This document shows positions 20,218-28,982 of a stretch of DNA of 64,000 nucleotides, in pieces. Each line of letters starts with the position of its first letter. Within the stretch, counting starts at the first letter, position 1. This DNA comes from CAZPUR01 sp964589815 (GTDB lineage: Bacteria > Patescibacteriota > Microgenomatia > UBA1400). Position numbers and translations under genes: made by a program. Where the stretch lies: contig CAZPUR010000002.1 of the NCBI GenBank assembly GCA_964589815.1, positions 1 through 64,000 on the forward strand. Direction: 5' to 3'. The notes beneath the pieces are model-generated. The model ran no database searches and was not told the origin of the DNA. It saw only the letters and a program-made list of their open reading frames with translations.

Positions 20218-21372
20218 ATGGAGAAAAAGATAAGAAAAATCCACTTAATTTTCTCCTTCATTTTAGGCCTGACCATTATTTTTGAATTGGTTTATTTATT
20301 TTGTCTCAAACCTTTTTATTTTCCTCTTGATTTTCCTCAACCCCAACCTCTACCTGTTGAAGAACAAATAATTGAAAAAAAGATTGCCAGCTTGAGCCTA
20401 GAAGAAAAAGTCGGTGCTTTGTTCATTGTTGGTTTTAATGGTTCCACTCTAACCGATGATACCAGAGATTTTATCAATCAACATCATTTCCGCCATTTTT
20501 TGCTTTTAGGCAGAAACATTAACAATAAAGAACAGTTAATCAGTTTAACCGCCGAACTGAAAAATGCCACTTCGAGTGCCATTCCCAGCTTAATTACTAT
20601 TGACCAGGAAGGCGGGCAAGTGGCCCGACTCAACTTTGAAGAGCTAGACAACACTTCTCAAGCAGCAATCACCAGCGTGCCTCAGGCTTATAAAATCGGC
20701 CGGGACAGAGGAGGGGTACTTAAGGACTTAGGCATTAATGTAAACTTTGCTCCGGTGGTAGAGGTAATTAGAGATGAAGACTCTTATTTGGCTCGATTAA
20801 ATCGGGCCTTCCCGGGTGATGAAGATCAAGTCTTTAGATTTTCCCAAGCAATGATTAAAGGCTATCAAGACTCAGCTATCATTGCTGTGGCTAAACACTT
20901 TCCCGGAGGCTTAGGCCGTAAAAAAGCTGATCCTCATCAGACCCTGCCCAGGTTAGAGGTTGGTTTTCAGGATTTGAATCAAGATTTATTGCCTTTCCAA
21001 GATCTAATTAAACAAGGTAGAATTTCTGCCCTTATGACCACCCACATTCTTTATTCCCAAATTGATGAGAATAACCCGGTTACCACTTCAGAAAAATTCA
21101 TTAGCGCCATTCTAAGGCAGGAATTAGGCTTTAAAGGGGTAATTATATCAGATGATTTGGTAATGAGAGGTTTGGGTTCTATTAATACCATAGAAGACTC
21201 GGCCATCGCCGCGTTTAACGCGGGCCATGACCTTTTAATTGTTTCCGGACCAACGGAGATTCAAGACCGGGTTTACCAAAATTTGCTTCAGACAGTTAAA
21301 CAAGGAGAAATAACAGAAGAGAGGCTGGACCAATCCCTTCGGCGCCTTCTGCGTCTGAGCAATGGGGAATAG
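20218..21372 (+). CDS. GH3 beta-N-acetylhexosaminidase, NagZ-like
   Basis: This 384-residue protein has an N-terminal membrane anchor (about 10-32) and a GH3 barrel: LITIDQEGGQVARL, INVNFAPVVEV, KHFPGG-(7)-DPHQTLPRLEV with the catalytic His loop, and GVIISDDLVMRGL carrying the nucleophile Asp. It would remove N-acetylglucosamine from muropeptides or other glycans, outside the cell if the anchor is right. The loop reads KHFPGGLGRKKADPH rather than the common KHFPGHGDTxxDSH, so the active-site loop is variant. TTATAAAT about 5 nt before the ATG suggests a leaderless mRNA. Confidence 0.9.
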   Translation: MEKKIRKIHLIFSFILGLTIIFELVYLFCLKPFYFPLDFPQPQPLPVEEQIIEKKIASLSLEEKVGALFIVGFNGSTLTDDTRDFINQHHFRHFLLLGRNINNKEQLISLTAELKNATSSAIPSLITIDQEGGQVARLNFEELDNTSQAAITSVPQAYKIGRDRGGVLKDLGINVNFAPVVEVIRDEDSYLARLNRAFPGDEDQVFRFSQAMIKGYQDSAIIAVAKHFPGGLGRKKADPHQTLPRLEVGFQDLNQDLLPFQDLIKQGRISALMTTHILYSQIDENNPVTTSEKFISAILRQELGFKGVIISDDLVMRGLGSINTIEDSAIAAFNAGHDLLIVSGPTEIQDRVYQNLLQTVKQGEITEERLDQSLRRLLRLSNGE

Positions 21373-21454
21373 GGAGTAATGCTACTGGCTAACTAAACTT
21401 TTCCACAATTCCCAAAAAACTCTTAATAACTTTCTTTTTCTAGAGGTAATTACA

Positions 21455-21546
21455 ATGTAGTATATTTTATAGGCCTAGCTATTTTAGGTGTATTTTTTGC
21501 TATAGGCTTGACAGAAGAGAAAAGATATGCTAGATTAAAGGCGTAA
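21455..21546 (+). pseudogene. Broken small membrane peptide gene
   Basis: GAGGTAATTACA-ATG is a normal ribosome site and start, but the next codon is TAG. One base off, an uninterrupted frame reads VVYFIGLAILGVFFAIGLTE and ends EKRYARLKA, a typical single-span peptide. A one-base loss just after the ATG would explain this. Confidence 0.45.
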
Positions 21547-21571
21547 TTTGAAAAGATGAAGCGCCAGAATG

Positions 21572-21646
21572 AAAAGAGCATCGCTATCGCTGATCATCCG
21601 AGCTTAATAAAGATCAGAAAAACACGAATAGCAATGCCCTTTTATA
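21572..21646 (+). ncRNA. Candidate structured RNA or terminator
   Basis: AAAAG-GCAT-GCTAT-CTGATC pairs in register with GATCAG-ATAGC-ATGC-CTTTT, giving a long interrupted stem with an AT-rich loop and a T-containing end. It lies in an 820-bp region with no intact gene. Nearby AAGGTGGCTCGTG (21744) and CACGAGCTACCTT (21770) form a second 13-bp hairpin. Confidence 0.35.
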
Positions 21647-21786
21647 TAGGTCTGACTTAAGGACAGGAATAAATCAAGACCTAAAAAAATCAAAGCATAA
21701 TTGTAGCTTTTTGTCAATAGAATATTAATTTTTTAGTCTTTGTAAGGTGGCTCGTGGGTAGGGCAGGCACACGAGCTACCTTAGAG

Positions 21787-21978
21787 AGACTAAACTTAAA
21801 GAATTTTACGGGGTAAACAGGTACACTCCCTTCCTTTACTCCTGAACAATTTGAACAGTTGGCGGTAATAGTCGACCAGGACAGAACTCAGGCTCTAGTA
21901 AGGGCTAAGGCTTACGGGAAAATCTCCTCTTCTTTTACGCCTTTAGAAGAGTTGATAGAACGTTTAGGAAGAGAATAG
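21787..21978 (+). pseudogene. Remnant of a small protein gene
   Basis: A coding-like frame without a start reads SFTPEQFEQLAVIVDQDRTQ, then ALVRAKAYGKISSSFTPLEE and LIERLGRE to TAG at 21976. The frame one base off just upstream reads KEFYGVNRYTP, which would join naturally. The gene seems broken by a single-base change near 21838. Function is unknown. Confidence 0.45.
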
Positions 21979-21982
21979 ACTC

Positions 21983-22011
21983 TTGACAAAGATTTCTGAT
22001 TAACCTAAGAT
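21983..22011 (+). promoter_or_regulatory. Promoter of rho with long leader
   Basis: TTGACA, a 17-nt spacer and TAAGAT predict a start about 175 nt before the rho ATG. The leader is AT-rich with tandem TAAAAATT units (22148-22174). In other bacteria rho is autoregulated through its leader; this is not shown here. Confidence 0.6.
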
Positions 22012-22194
22012 TTTAATATCTAAAGTTCAAAAATTTCTCCCATCAGGTTTATTTAATTTTTTTTGATGAAATTTTAGTTTAATTCCCAATTCCCAATTCC
22101 TAATAAAATGTTAAATGTCTAATTTCAAATTACTGAATTAGATATTTAAAAATTAAAAATTAAAAATTAAAAATTTTCTTCAGAGGAGGTTTAC

Positions 22195-23535
22195 ATGGTT
22201 TCTAAAACCACATCCAAAACAACTAAATCTTCTTCTCGTTCTAAAGTGAGGAAGACAACTGCTAAAGCATCTGCCATAGGCGGATCGTCCTTTGGACAAA
22301 GAAAAGAAGTCTCAGTCGAAGAACTAGTAGGAGCGACTGTTTCCGAGCCAACTCCACCAGCCCAGGTAGTTGAGGAAAGAAAAGGCTTTACCGGCATTGT
22401 TGACAATCGAGTCATTCCTGATGCCGGTGTCCCCACCGAACAAGTAGAAGGCATTTTAGACATGGGCGCTAATGGTCGGGGAATTTTAAGGCCCAATTAT
22501 ACTCCTTCTGACCAAGATATTTATATTTCCAGTTCTCAAATCAGACGGTTTAATATTCGACCAGGAGATTTAGTGGCTGGTCCGGCGCGCCGACCCAAGG
22601 AAAAAGAACGTTATTGGGGGCTTTTGAAAGTGGAAAAAATTAATGGGCAGACTCTAGAAAAAATAGCCAAACGGCCTCAGTTTGACCAGTTGACGCCTCT
22701 CTATCCTGAAGAGCAAATTAAACTGGAAACAGATCAGGATTTATTATCTACTCGGCTTATTGATATCATTGCCCCTATTGGCAAAGGCCAAAGAGGCTTG
22801 ATTGTTTCTCCGCCTAAAGCTGGTAAAACCACCATTTTAAAACAAATTGCCAATGCCATTACCAAGAATCATCCCAAAATCAAAATTATGGCTGTTTTAG
22901 TGGGGGAAAGGCCGGAAGAAGTGACCGATATCAGAAGGTCGGTCAAAGGTGATGTGATTTCTTCCAACTTTGACGAGCCAGCTGAACGCCAGGTTAATAC
23001 TGCAGAAATCGGCTTGGAACGGGCCAAAAGAATGGTAGAAATGGGTGATGACGTGGTCATTTTACTTGACTCAATTACTCGGTTGGCTCGAGCCTATAAC
23101 CTGGCCATTCCCACCTCGGGTCGGACTTTGTCAGGAGGTTTTGACCCGGCCGCTCTTTATCCCCCGAAACATTTCTTCGGCGCGGCCAGAAACTTTGAAA
23201 ATGGCGGCTCATTGACGGTCATCGGCACTACCCTCATCGAAACCGGCAGCAAGATGGACGAACTGATTTATGAAGAATTTAAAGGTACGGGTAATATGGA
23301 ACTGCATTTAGATCGGGGACTGGAGCAAAGGAGAATTTTCCCGGCGATTGATGTCCAGAAATCAGGCACTCGTCAGGAACAGCTCTTGTTTGACAAGAAA
23401 ACATATGAGAAAATAGCGACTCTAAGAAGAATGGTGGATGTTTTGGGTAAAGATGAAAGAACCGAGCTTTTATTAGACCGTCTGCGCAAAACCAAAACCA
23501 ACAAAGAGTTTTTAGATGGGTTAAATAAGGGATGA
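22195..23535 (+). CDS. rho: Transcription termination factor Rho
   Basis: This 446-residue protein has a Ser/Thr/Lys-rich N-terminal extension (1-60), the Rho RNA-binding cold-shock-like domain (about 80-150; GILDMGANGRGILRPNY, YISSSQIRRFNIRPGD) and the hexameric ATPase (Walker A SPPKAGKTT near 205, LLDSITRLARAYN near 287, and TTLIETGSKMDELIYEEFKG). GAGGAGG precedes the ATG. Rho ends unprotected transcripts, which matters here given read-through of hairpins in the rRNA region. The stop codon is TGA, evidence that UGA is not recoded. Confidence 0.98.
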   Translation: MVSKTTSKTTKSSSRSKVRKTTAKASAIGGSSFGQRKEVSVEELVGATVSEPTPPAQVVEERKGFTGIVDNRVIPDAGVPTEQVEGILDMGANGRGILRPNYTPSDQDIYISSSQIRRFNIRPGDLVAGPARRPKEKERYWGLLKVEKINGQTLEKIAKRPQFDQLTPLYPEEQIKLETDQDLLSTRLIDIIAPIGKGQRGLIVSPPKAGKTTILKQIANAITKNHPKIKIMAVLVGERPEEVTDIRRSVKGDVISSNFDEPAERQVNTAEIGLERAKRMVEMGDDVVILLDSITRLARAYNLAIPTSGRTLSGGFDPAALYPPKHFFGAARNFENGGSLTVIGTTLIETGSKMDELIYEEFKGTGNMELHLDRGLEQRRIFPAIDVQKSGTRQEQLLFDKKTYEKIATLRRMVDVLGKDERTELLLDRLRKTKTNKEFLDGLNKG

Positions 23536-23566
23536 AAATTGTTAAATTGGGAATTATAATTCCTCT

Positions 23567-24661
23567 ATGCAATTTTTAGATAACATATCAGATTTTTTTA
23601 CTAACCTTCGTGAATATGTAGTTTTCCTCAAGGTCTACTTCACCCGTAAAATTTTCCGTTCTTTTTATCGTTTTGAAAAAGGCAAAAGCGTCTTAGTTGA
23701 TGGCTTGAGCGTTAAAAGAGGGAAGTACGTTCGTCCCTTTTTACATAGCTCTATGATCGGTCTTTTTTTAATCGGTCTTTTAATGGCTCCTTTAATTAGA
23801 TCTGCTTTGCCTGAGGCAAAATTTGAATTGGCTCAAAACTTTCAGGTTCTAGGCATAGAAGATTTAGATCAGCTGACCACCACCCAAATCTCAGTTAAAC
23901 CCAGAGACAATGTGGTCACCTATAAAGTCCAAGAGGGTGATACTTTATCTTCAATTGCCTTAAAATTCGGTGTTTCTGAAGAAACAATTATGTGGCAGAA
24001 TGACCTAAAAAAAGATCCGGTTTTAAAAATCGGAGAGAAATTGGAGATTCCGCCGGTGACCGGCATTGTCCACAAAGTCAAAAGGGGAGAGACGATTCAC
24101 TCGATTGCCAAAAAATACCAAGTTGACCCTCAGCAGATTGTTAACTGGCCTTTTAACAGTTTTATTAACGATGAAACTTTTGCTTTGGCCGTGGGTCAAT
24201 TAGTGATTGTACCTGAAGGAATCCAACCCAAAGCTTCACCGCCGCCCAGCTATCTGGCTCAAAGATACCGCCAAACGCCTGATGCGGGCGCAGTTTCTGC
24301 TACTGGTGATTTTGTTTGGCCTACTTCCGGAGGCATCACTCAATACTTTGTTTGGTACCATCCGGCGATTGATATTGCTAATAAATCGGCGCCGGCGATT
24401 TTAGCGGCTGACTCAGGCACGGTTACTTTAGTCAGATATGATAAATGGTCTTATGGTCACCACGTCATTATTGACCATGGTAATGGCTATACTACTTTAT
24501 ATGCTCATATGAGCAATATCTATGTTTCTGAGGGGCAAACGGTCAGTCGCGGCAATGCTATTGGTCAAATGGGTACCACCGGCCGTTCTTCAGGCATCCA
24601 CCTTCATTTTGAAATCCGCCTCAACGGCGTCGCCCAAAATCCGTTAGCATATCTGAAATAA
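23567..24661 (+). CDS. LysM-M23 peptidoglycan endopeptidase
   Basis: This 364-residue protein has a membrane span (about 63-84), two LysM repeats (YKVQEGDTLSSIALKFGVSE near 123 and HKVKRGETIHSIAKKYQVD near 168) and a C-terminal M23 peptidase with zinc motifs HPAID (HxxxD) and HLHFE. It binds and cuts peptide cross-links of the wall. TATAAT ends 6 nt before the ATG, indicating a leaderless mRNA. The last ten codons are repeated twice downstream (24632-24791). Confidence 0.93.
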   Translation: MQFLDNISDFFTNLREYVVFLKVYFTRKIFRSFYRFEKGKSVLVDGLSVKRGKYVRPFLHSSMIGLFLIGLLMAPLIRSALPEAKFELAQNFQVLGIEDLDQLTTTQISVKPRDNVVTYKVQEGDTLSSIALKFGVSEETIMWQNDLKKDPVLKIGEKLEIPPVTGIVHKVKRGETIHSIAKKYQVDPQQIVNWPFNSFINDETFALAVGQLVIVPEGIQPKASPPPSYLAQRYRQTPDAGAVSATGDFVWPTSGGITQYFVWYHPAIDIANKSAPAILAADSGTVTLVRYDKWSYGHHVIIDHGNGYTTLYAHMSNIYVSEGQTVSRGNAIGQMGTTGRSSGIHLHFEIRLNGVAQNPLAYLK

Positions 24662-24791
24662 AAGCCACGTTTAAATCTGTGAGATTTATTACGGGGCCCA
24701 AAATCCGTTAGCATATCTGAAATAAAAGCCACGTTTAAATCTGTGAGATTTATTACGGGGCCCAGAATCCTTTGGCTTATTTAAAATAAAA
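24632..24791 (+). repeat. 64-bp tandem repeat of the peptidase gene 3' end
   Basis: Copies begin at 24632, 24696 and 24760, exactly 64 bp apart. Each encodes AQNPLAYLK and a stop. Copies 1 and 2 are the same, while copy 3 uses different synonymous codons (CCT TTG GCT TAT TTA against CCG TTA GCA TAT CTG). Copy 3 therefore looks like an original or paralogous gene end left behind by recombination. Confidence 0.9.
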
Positions 24792-24795
24792 GTTG

Positions 24796-25776
24796 TTAAG
24801 GGAGATTGTAGAATTTCACCCAGTCAATATACATCTTTTGGTCTCGGTCAAGGTTGAGATTTGATTTTTGAATACTGGAGCCGCTGAGGTTGAGACCCAT
24901 ATTATCTATCCAAATCTCAATCCTTTGACTAGTGGCTGGCCGGTGAGGAGTAGAGGCCACTTCTTGATTATCCACAAAAAATTTAGTTCCGCTCGGAGAT
25001 AATTCCACCCGGTAAATATGCCATTCTTTCATATCAATGGCCACTGGTTTCAAAAGATGAAAAGTACCGTTTTCTACTACCATGGCTTGGAAGCCTTGGA
25101 GTAAGGGATTACTTTCCGAAGAAGCGGACCAAAACCACGCCACATTTAACCGGTTAAGCTGTTCTGTTTCTACATGCCAAAAGCCCCAACCTCTGGTGCC
25201 TTTCCCGGAGATGCCGCCGCTAATAGTGCCGTTATCATCAGTGCATCGGAGTTTCATTTCCAAAATACCGTAAGTATGAGTGTAGTTATTTTCATGAAGG
25301 GAGCAATCAGAATAAGTGCTTGAGTTAGAGTTTTGGGTAACGCCGATTTCCACGGCGGAATTATCCTCAGTATTGATCAAATTAATCAGAGAATGATAGC
25401 CCGTGCCCGTATGGTAGCTCCATTCCCAGCGGGAATTTTGAGAAGTAAATTGATCAGTCCAGACCAAATTTGGCAGTGAGCTTGGGCTAGGTGAAGCGGT
25501 TGGGATTGGTGACGGTGTAGGTGAAGGACTACAATTTTGGCCCCAAGATAAAATTAATTCTCCAAACTCTAAACCGTTTACTTTAGAGTCAGAATTAAAA
25601 TCAAGTTGACCTGAAGAAAACCAAGAACTAAGCAGCATTCTCAGGTCTAATTGATTCACAACACCGTCTTGATTAAGGTCAGCTTGGCAAACATCTTGGG
25701 CTTCAACTTCTGAAACTTTGATTAGAGAAAAACAGAAGAGAGTAAGGATAATAAAGAATAAAATAAACTTTTTCAT
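24796..25776 (-). CDS. Secreted dockerin protein with lectin-like domain
   Basis: This 326-residue protein has a signal peptide (1-27), an N-terminal dockerin pair (ADLNQDGVVNQLDLRML near 33 and LDFNSDSKVNGLEFGELI near 59), a Ser/Pro/Thr linker (82-102) and a concanavalin-like jelly roll (105-326) resembling GH16-type folds. The GH16 catalytic ExDxxE motif is not seen, so it may only bind sugars. The dockerin could dock to the cohesin proteins at 1985-4482. TATAAT lies 8 nt before the start codon. It lies opposite the peptidase-repeat region. Confidence 0.82.
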   Translation of the reverse strand: MKKFILFFIILTLFCFSLIKVSEVEAQDVCQADLNQDGVVNQLDLRMLLSSWFSSGQLDFNSDSKVNGLEFGELILSWGQNCSPSPTPSPIPTASPSPSSLPNLVWTDQFTSQNSRWEWSYHTGTGYHSLINLINTEDNSAVEIGVTQNSNSSTYSDCSLHENNYTHTYGILEMKLRCTDDNGTISGGISGKGTRGWGFWHVETEQLNRLNVAWFWSASSESNPLLQGFQAMVVENGTFHLLKPVAIDMKEWHIYRVELSPSGTKFFVDNQEVASTPHRPATSQRIEIWIDNMGLNLSGSSIQKSNLNLDRDQKMYIDWVKFYNLP

Positions 25777-25851
25777 CTTTTCTAATTATAATCACTATAA
25801 ACCAGAAACGGAAAATTGTAAACCAAGAATTCAATTTGATATAATTTGCTA

Positions 25852-25925
25852 GGGCCTGTAGGTAAACGGTATACCATACCCTTCGCATGGGTATATTCCG
25901 AGTTCGATTCTCGGCAGGTCCACCA
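25852..25925 (+). tRNA. tRNA-Ala (CGC) with encoded CCA
   Basis: GGGCCTG pairs with CAGGTCC and includes the G3-T70 alanine signature. The arm TACCC-TTCGCAT-GGGTA gives anticodon CGC, reading GCG. CCA is encoded at 25923-25925. TATAAT at 25840-25845 is its likely -10 box. Confidence 0.9.
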
Positions 25926-26008
25926 GAAAAACAAGATAACAAGATAACAGGATAATAAGGAATAGTCCATTGTTCACTATTATCCTAGCATCCTATTATT
26001 CTGAATTT

Positions 26009-26215
26009 ATGAAAGATAAAGTAATTCAATGCATTGATTGTCAACAGAAGTTTCCGTGGGTGGTGGAAGAGCAGGAATTTTATCAAGAAAAAGGCCTCAA
26101 ACCGCCAACCCGTTGTCCCATTTGCCGAGCGGCTTTCAAAGAGGCAAAAAAAGATAAGTTTCGGGGAAGAATCAAAATTTCTAATTATTCTAAAAAAATC
26201 CCAATTTCCCAATAA
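26009..26215 (+). CDS. Small zinc-ribbon protein
   Basis: The protein is about 68 residues from the ATG at 26009. Two CxxC pairs (CIDCQQKF and CPICRAAF) match small probable zinc-ribbon proteins with a KFRGR-type tail. The upstream in-frame ATG at 25970 lies in repeat-like DNA and is not used here. The last 13 residues are encoded by the AATTTCTAATTATTCTAA repeat, so the repeat has replaced the original C-terminus. Likely cytosolic; role unknown. Confidence 0.75.
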   Translation: MKDKVIQCIDCQQKFPWVVEEQEFYQEKGLKPPTRCPICRAAFKEAKKDKFRGRIKISNYSKKIPISQ

Positions 26216-26236
26216 CCAAGAGATTACTTAATTTTT

Positions 26237-26588
26237 CTATAATATAGAGTTAAAAATCAAATTTAGTTCTTTAGCTTCCTGCCAAAGTTTTCTGGCTTTA
26301 TCTTTAGATTCTGGAACCGCAATTCCTATCATTCTTAAGAAATGTTTACTCTCTCTGGATTCTTTTTTACAAATACCAATCTTATGTTTAAAATCCTTGC
26401 CTGATTCAGCATCATCGGCTTCACAATAGTTAGCTCCAATACTGGTTCCCGCCTTAACTAATTGAGTTATTAATGGAGTAGTAACGGCAGTTTTAGATAA
26501 GTTATTGCAAAACTTTATTATTTCTTCACCAAATTTAGCCGTTCTTTTTCCTCCAAATCATATATTTTCTTTTTGGTGCTTTTGACAT
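26237..26588 (-). pseudogene. Broken S23-type four-helix-bundle protein gene
   Basis: On the minus strand a frame reads AKFGEEIIKFCNNLSKTAV, PLITQLVKAGTSIGANYCEA, DFKHKIGICKKESRESKHF and ends KELNLIFNSIL, clearly a member of the four-helix-bundle (23S intervening-sequence) family. Its start, KKIYDLEEK, is one frame off, separated by an A run at about 26546, and the likely ATG (26588) is in a third frame. Two single-base losses would explain this. An intact relative lies at 39377. Confidence 0.7.
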
Positions 26589-26612
26589 TATTTAGGTCAA
26601 TTAGGTTAATTT

Positions 26613-28661
26613 CTAAGGTGTACTCGCCTTAGTCGCTTCTTCTCCCTCTTCCAAGACTTCGGGTTTAACGTCTTCCGGTAGCTTTACCTCTCCCAAACGG
26701 GCATTAGGACTAGGCAAAGGTTGAGGTTGGCTCAATTTCTCTCTTGCTTCTGTTTTCAATTGAGCGCTGCTAGTCGCTTGAGGAATGGTTTCCAGTTTAG
26801 CCTGAATTTCTTTTAATTCATCTTGAGTCTTTTGATAGTCAGGACTATCTGGTTCCACCAAATTAGCGGTTAACTGCAGATTATAAAAAGCATTCTGCCA
26901 GTCTTCTTTGGCTTTATAAGCTTCGGCCAAATTATAATAGCCATTGGCATAATCGGGCTTGAGATTAACCGCTTGCTGGAATTGGGTTATGGCTCGGTCA
27001 TAGTCTTTCAATCCATAAAATAAACCGCCGAACTCAACTCTTAAAAGCGGATTGGTTGGATCTTTTCTGACGGCCTCTAAATAAGTGGCCATGGCCCATT
27101 GATCCGCGTCTTGGACGACGTTAATAATATTACGGTATAAATTGGCCAGGTTAAGCCAATAACTGCTGATTTGAGGGTTTAAATTAACCGCGGTTTTGGC
27201 TTCTCTGATCGCTTGGGCAATCAATTGCCTGACACTTTCTTTATCCTGATCGGTCAGATTTTTATTGGCGGTGATTGAATTGGCCAGAGCTAAGTTGGTT
27301 TGAGAATAGGTGACTCGATATCCGGGCGCGTAAGGATTTAGCATCAAGGCCTTAATTTGTAAATTATAAGTTTCCGCCCCTTTGTTGGCCTGGGCGGCCA
27401 AAAGGCTTTTTCTAAATTGCCGGTCAGCCAGCCATATTCGCGTCTGCCAATAAAGTCCAAAAAAGGTCAAAATAAGCAAGAGACCGGCTAGACTCCAAGC
27501 TAGAGCCTGAGACTTCAGTTCATAACTAGAATTAGAAGCTGAACTAAGAGACATTTTACTAGCTTCAAGTAAAGCCAAGAGTAAAAAAGTGACGGTTAAG
27601 ATCAAAACATTAGACGTTAAAAGTAGCTGGATCACAAAGCTGGCGGCCAAACAAATATAGATAACTTTAGAGACTAAAGAACCTTTAAAGCCGCCTTTTT
27701 TCAGACTCTTAAGCAGAATTAAAAGATAAAAACCCAAACCGAGAATGCCTACAGTAGAGAGTAGGTGTAAATACTGATTGGAATTGGTGATGAATTTTAC
27801 CGCCCAGAGACTGGTGTTGTTTAAACCTAAAGGTCTAAATTGATTAAAAGCGGCCAGAAAATTACCTGGGCCAACGCCAAAAAGAGCGGTTCTGATGGTT
27901 TTTAAACCTTCAACGCTAATCTGCCAGCCAAAATTAGGCCAGAGATAAGTCAAGACGACTTCTTTATTAATGAAAAGAGCCAGAATCACCACTAGACTTA
28001 AAACCTGCATCATTGAAGCCACAAACAAGAGGATTTTTTTCAGAGCGTCTTTAGTTTTAAAAGCCCAGTAAAAAGTGCCTGGCATCAGAATTAAAAGCAG
28101 TTGAGCGGTAATTAAAGGCGAACCAGTTGGCGTCCAGGCTTTATTTTCAAGCCACAAAGGTCCGGTTTTTGATAAAATGCCTAAAAAGGAAAAAAGGGTT
28201 AGCCAACTTAAGACCACGCCGGAGCTGATTAAAGCGGTCATAATTTGCAGGATCGGTTTTTTGCCTCGGCAATAGTTGACAATGAAAAAATATAAAAGGG
28301 CCAAAGCCAAAATTATGCCCGTGTCTTCTAATAAAGAAAGCGGTCTGTTCGGAGCCTGCAAAAAAGAGGAGAGCAAGAAGCTGGCCACCAAACCTAAAAT
28401 GGGCCAGTTGAGGTCGGTTTTTAAAATTTTTAAATTTTGTTCAAAAAAAAGCTTGATCACTAAAATTAAAAGCATTACTCCTAACAAAAGGTACAAAAAA
28501 GCGATCTTATTGATTTGATAAAACTCGCTGGTAAAAGGCAGGAAAAACAAAGGCAGGCCAAAAGCCAGAAGAGTAATAATCCAGGTGAAAATTTTCGCCT
28601 CTTTATTTAAAAAAGGCTTAAGGGTATTTTTAAAAACTGGTGATGGTTTAAATGTTTCCAC
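26613..28661 (-). CDS. O-antigen-ligase-like membrane protein with TPR tail
   Basis: This 682-residue protein starts at GTG. About a dozen membrane spans fill residues 20-435, with a Wzy/WaaL-type extracellular loop region, followed by TPR repeats (about 500-620; FGGLFYGLKDYDRAITQFQQ, YNLAEAYKAKEDWQNAFYNL). Similar proteins join or polymerise glycan chains or glycosylate proteins outside the membrane. It lies just behind the giant adhesin gene on the same strand and might modify it; this is inference. The AT-rich repeat directly precedes it. Confidence 0.85.
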   Translation of the reverse strand: METFKPSPVFKNTLKPFLNKEAKIFTWIITLLAFGLPLFFLPFTSEFYQINKIAFLYLLLGVMLLILVIKLFFEQNLKILKTDLNWPILGLVASFLLSSFLQAPNRPLSLLEDTGIILALALLYFFIVNYCRGKKPILQIMTALISSGVVLSWLTLFSFLGILSKTGPLWLENKAWTPTGSPLITAQLLLILMPGTFYWAFKTKDALKKILLFVASMMQVLSLVVILALFINKEVVLTYLWPNFGWQISVEGLKTIRTALFGVGPGNFLAAFNQFRPLGLNNTSLWAVKFITNSNQYLHLLSTVGILGLGFYLLILLKSLKKGGFKGSLVSKVIYICLAASFVIQLLLTSNVLILTVTFLLLALLEASKMSLSSASNSSYELKSQALAWSLAGLLLILTFFGLYWQTRIWLADRQFRKSLLAAQANKGAETYNLQIKALMLNPYAPGYRVTYSQTNLALANSITANKNLTDQDKESVRQLIAQAIREAKTAVNLNPQISSYWLNLANLYRNIINVVQDADQWAMATYLEAVRKDPTNPLLRVEFGGLFYGLKDYDRAITQFQQAVNLKPDYANGYYNLAEAYKAKEDWQNAFYNLQLTANLVEPDSPDYQKTQDELKEIQAKLETIPQATSSAQLKTEAREKLSQPQPLPSPNARLGEVKLPEDVKPEVLEEGEEATKASTP

Positions 28662-28982
28662 TGATAGTAATTAAAAGTTAAAAGTACAAAGTGTAAAGTT
28701 ACAGTTAAAAGTTTTAAGTTTGATAATTAACTTTTAACTTTAAGTTGTAATTTTTAACTTTAAACTTTAAATTTTTAATTTAGTTTATTATCCACCAATT
28801 GAATTTAATCTCATTGGTGATTGATTTGTCAACTACAAGTCGCTAACACTCCAATTTCTAATTATTCTAATTGACTTAATTATTCTAAATAAACCCCAAT
28901 GACCCAATTTATTAAATTTTGGTGCTTGGTGCTTTGTTCATTATTTAGGTTAATTAGAGCAATTAGGTTAATTAAGTTAATT
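28662..28982. other. AT-rich repeat spacer, no gene
   Basis: This spacer consists of AAAGTTAAAAGT/TTTAACTTT-type and TCTAATTATTCTAATT-type units (28850-28890, 28942-28982). No ribosome site or coding frame is seen. No clear terminator for the adhesin gene is visible. Confidence 0.6.

Noticed and set aside
24796..25776. Active GH16 glucanase
   Set aside because: The jelly roll is plausible but the ExDxxE catalytic motif is not seen.
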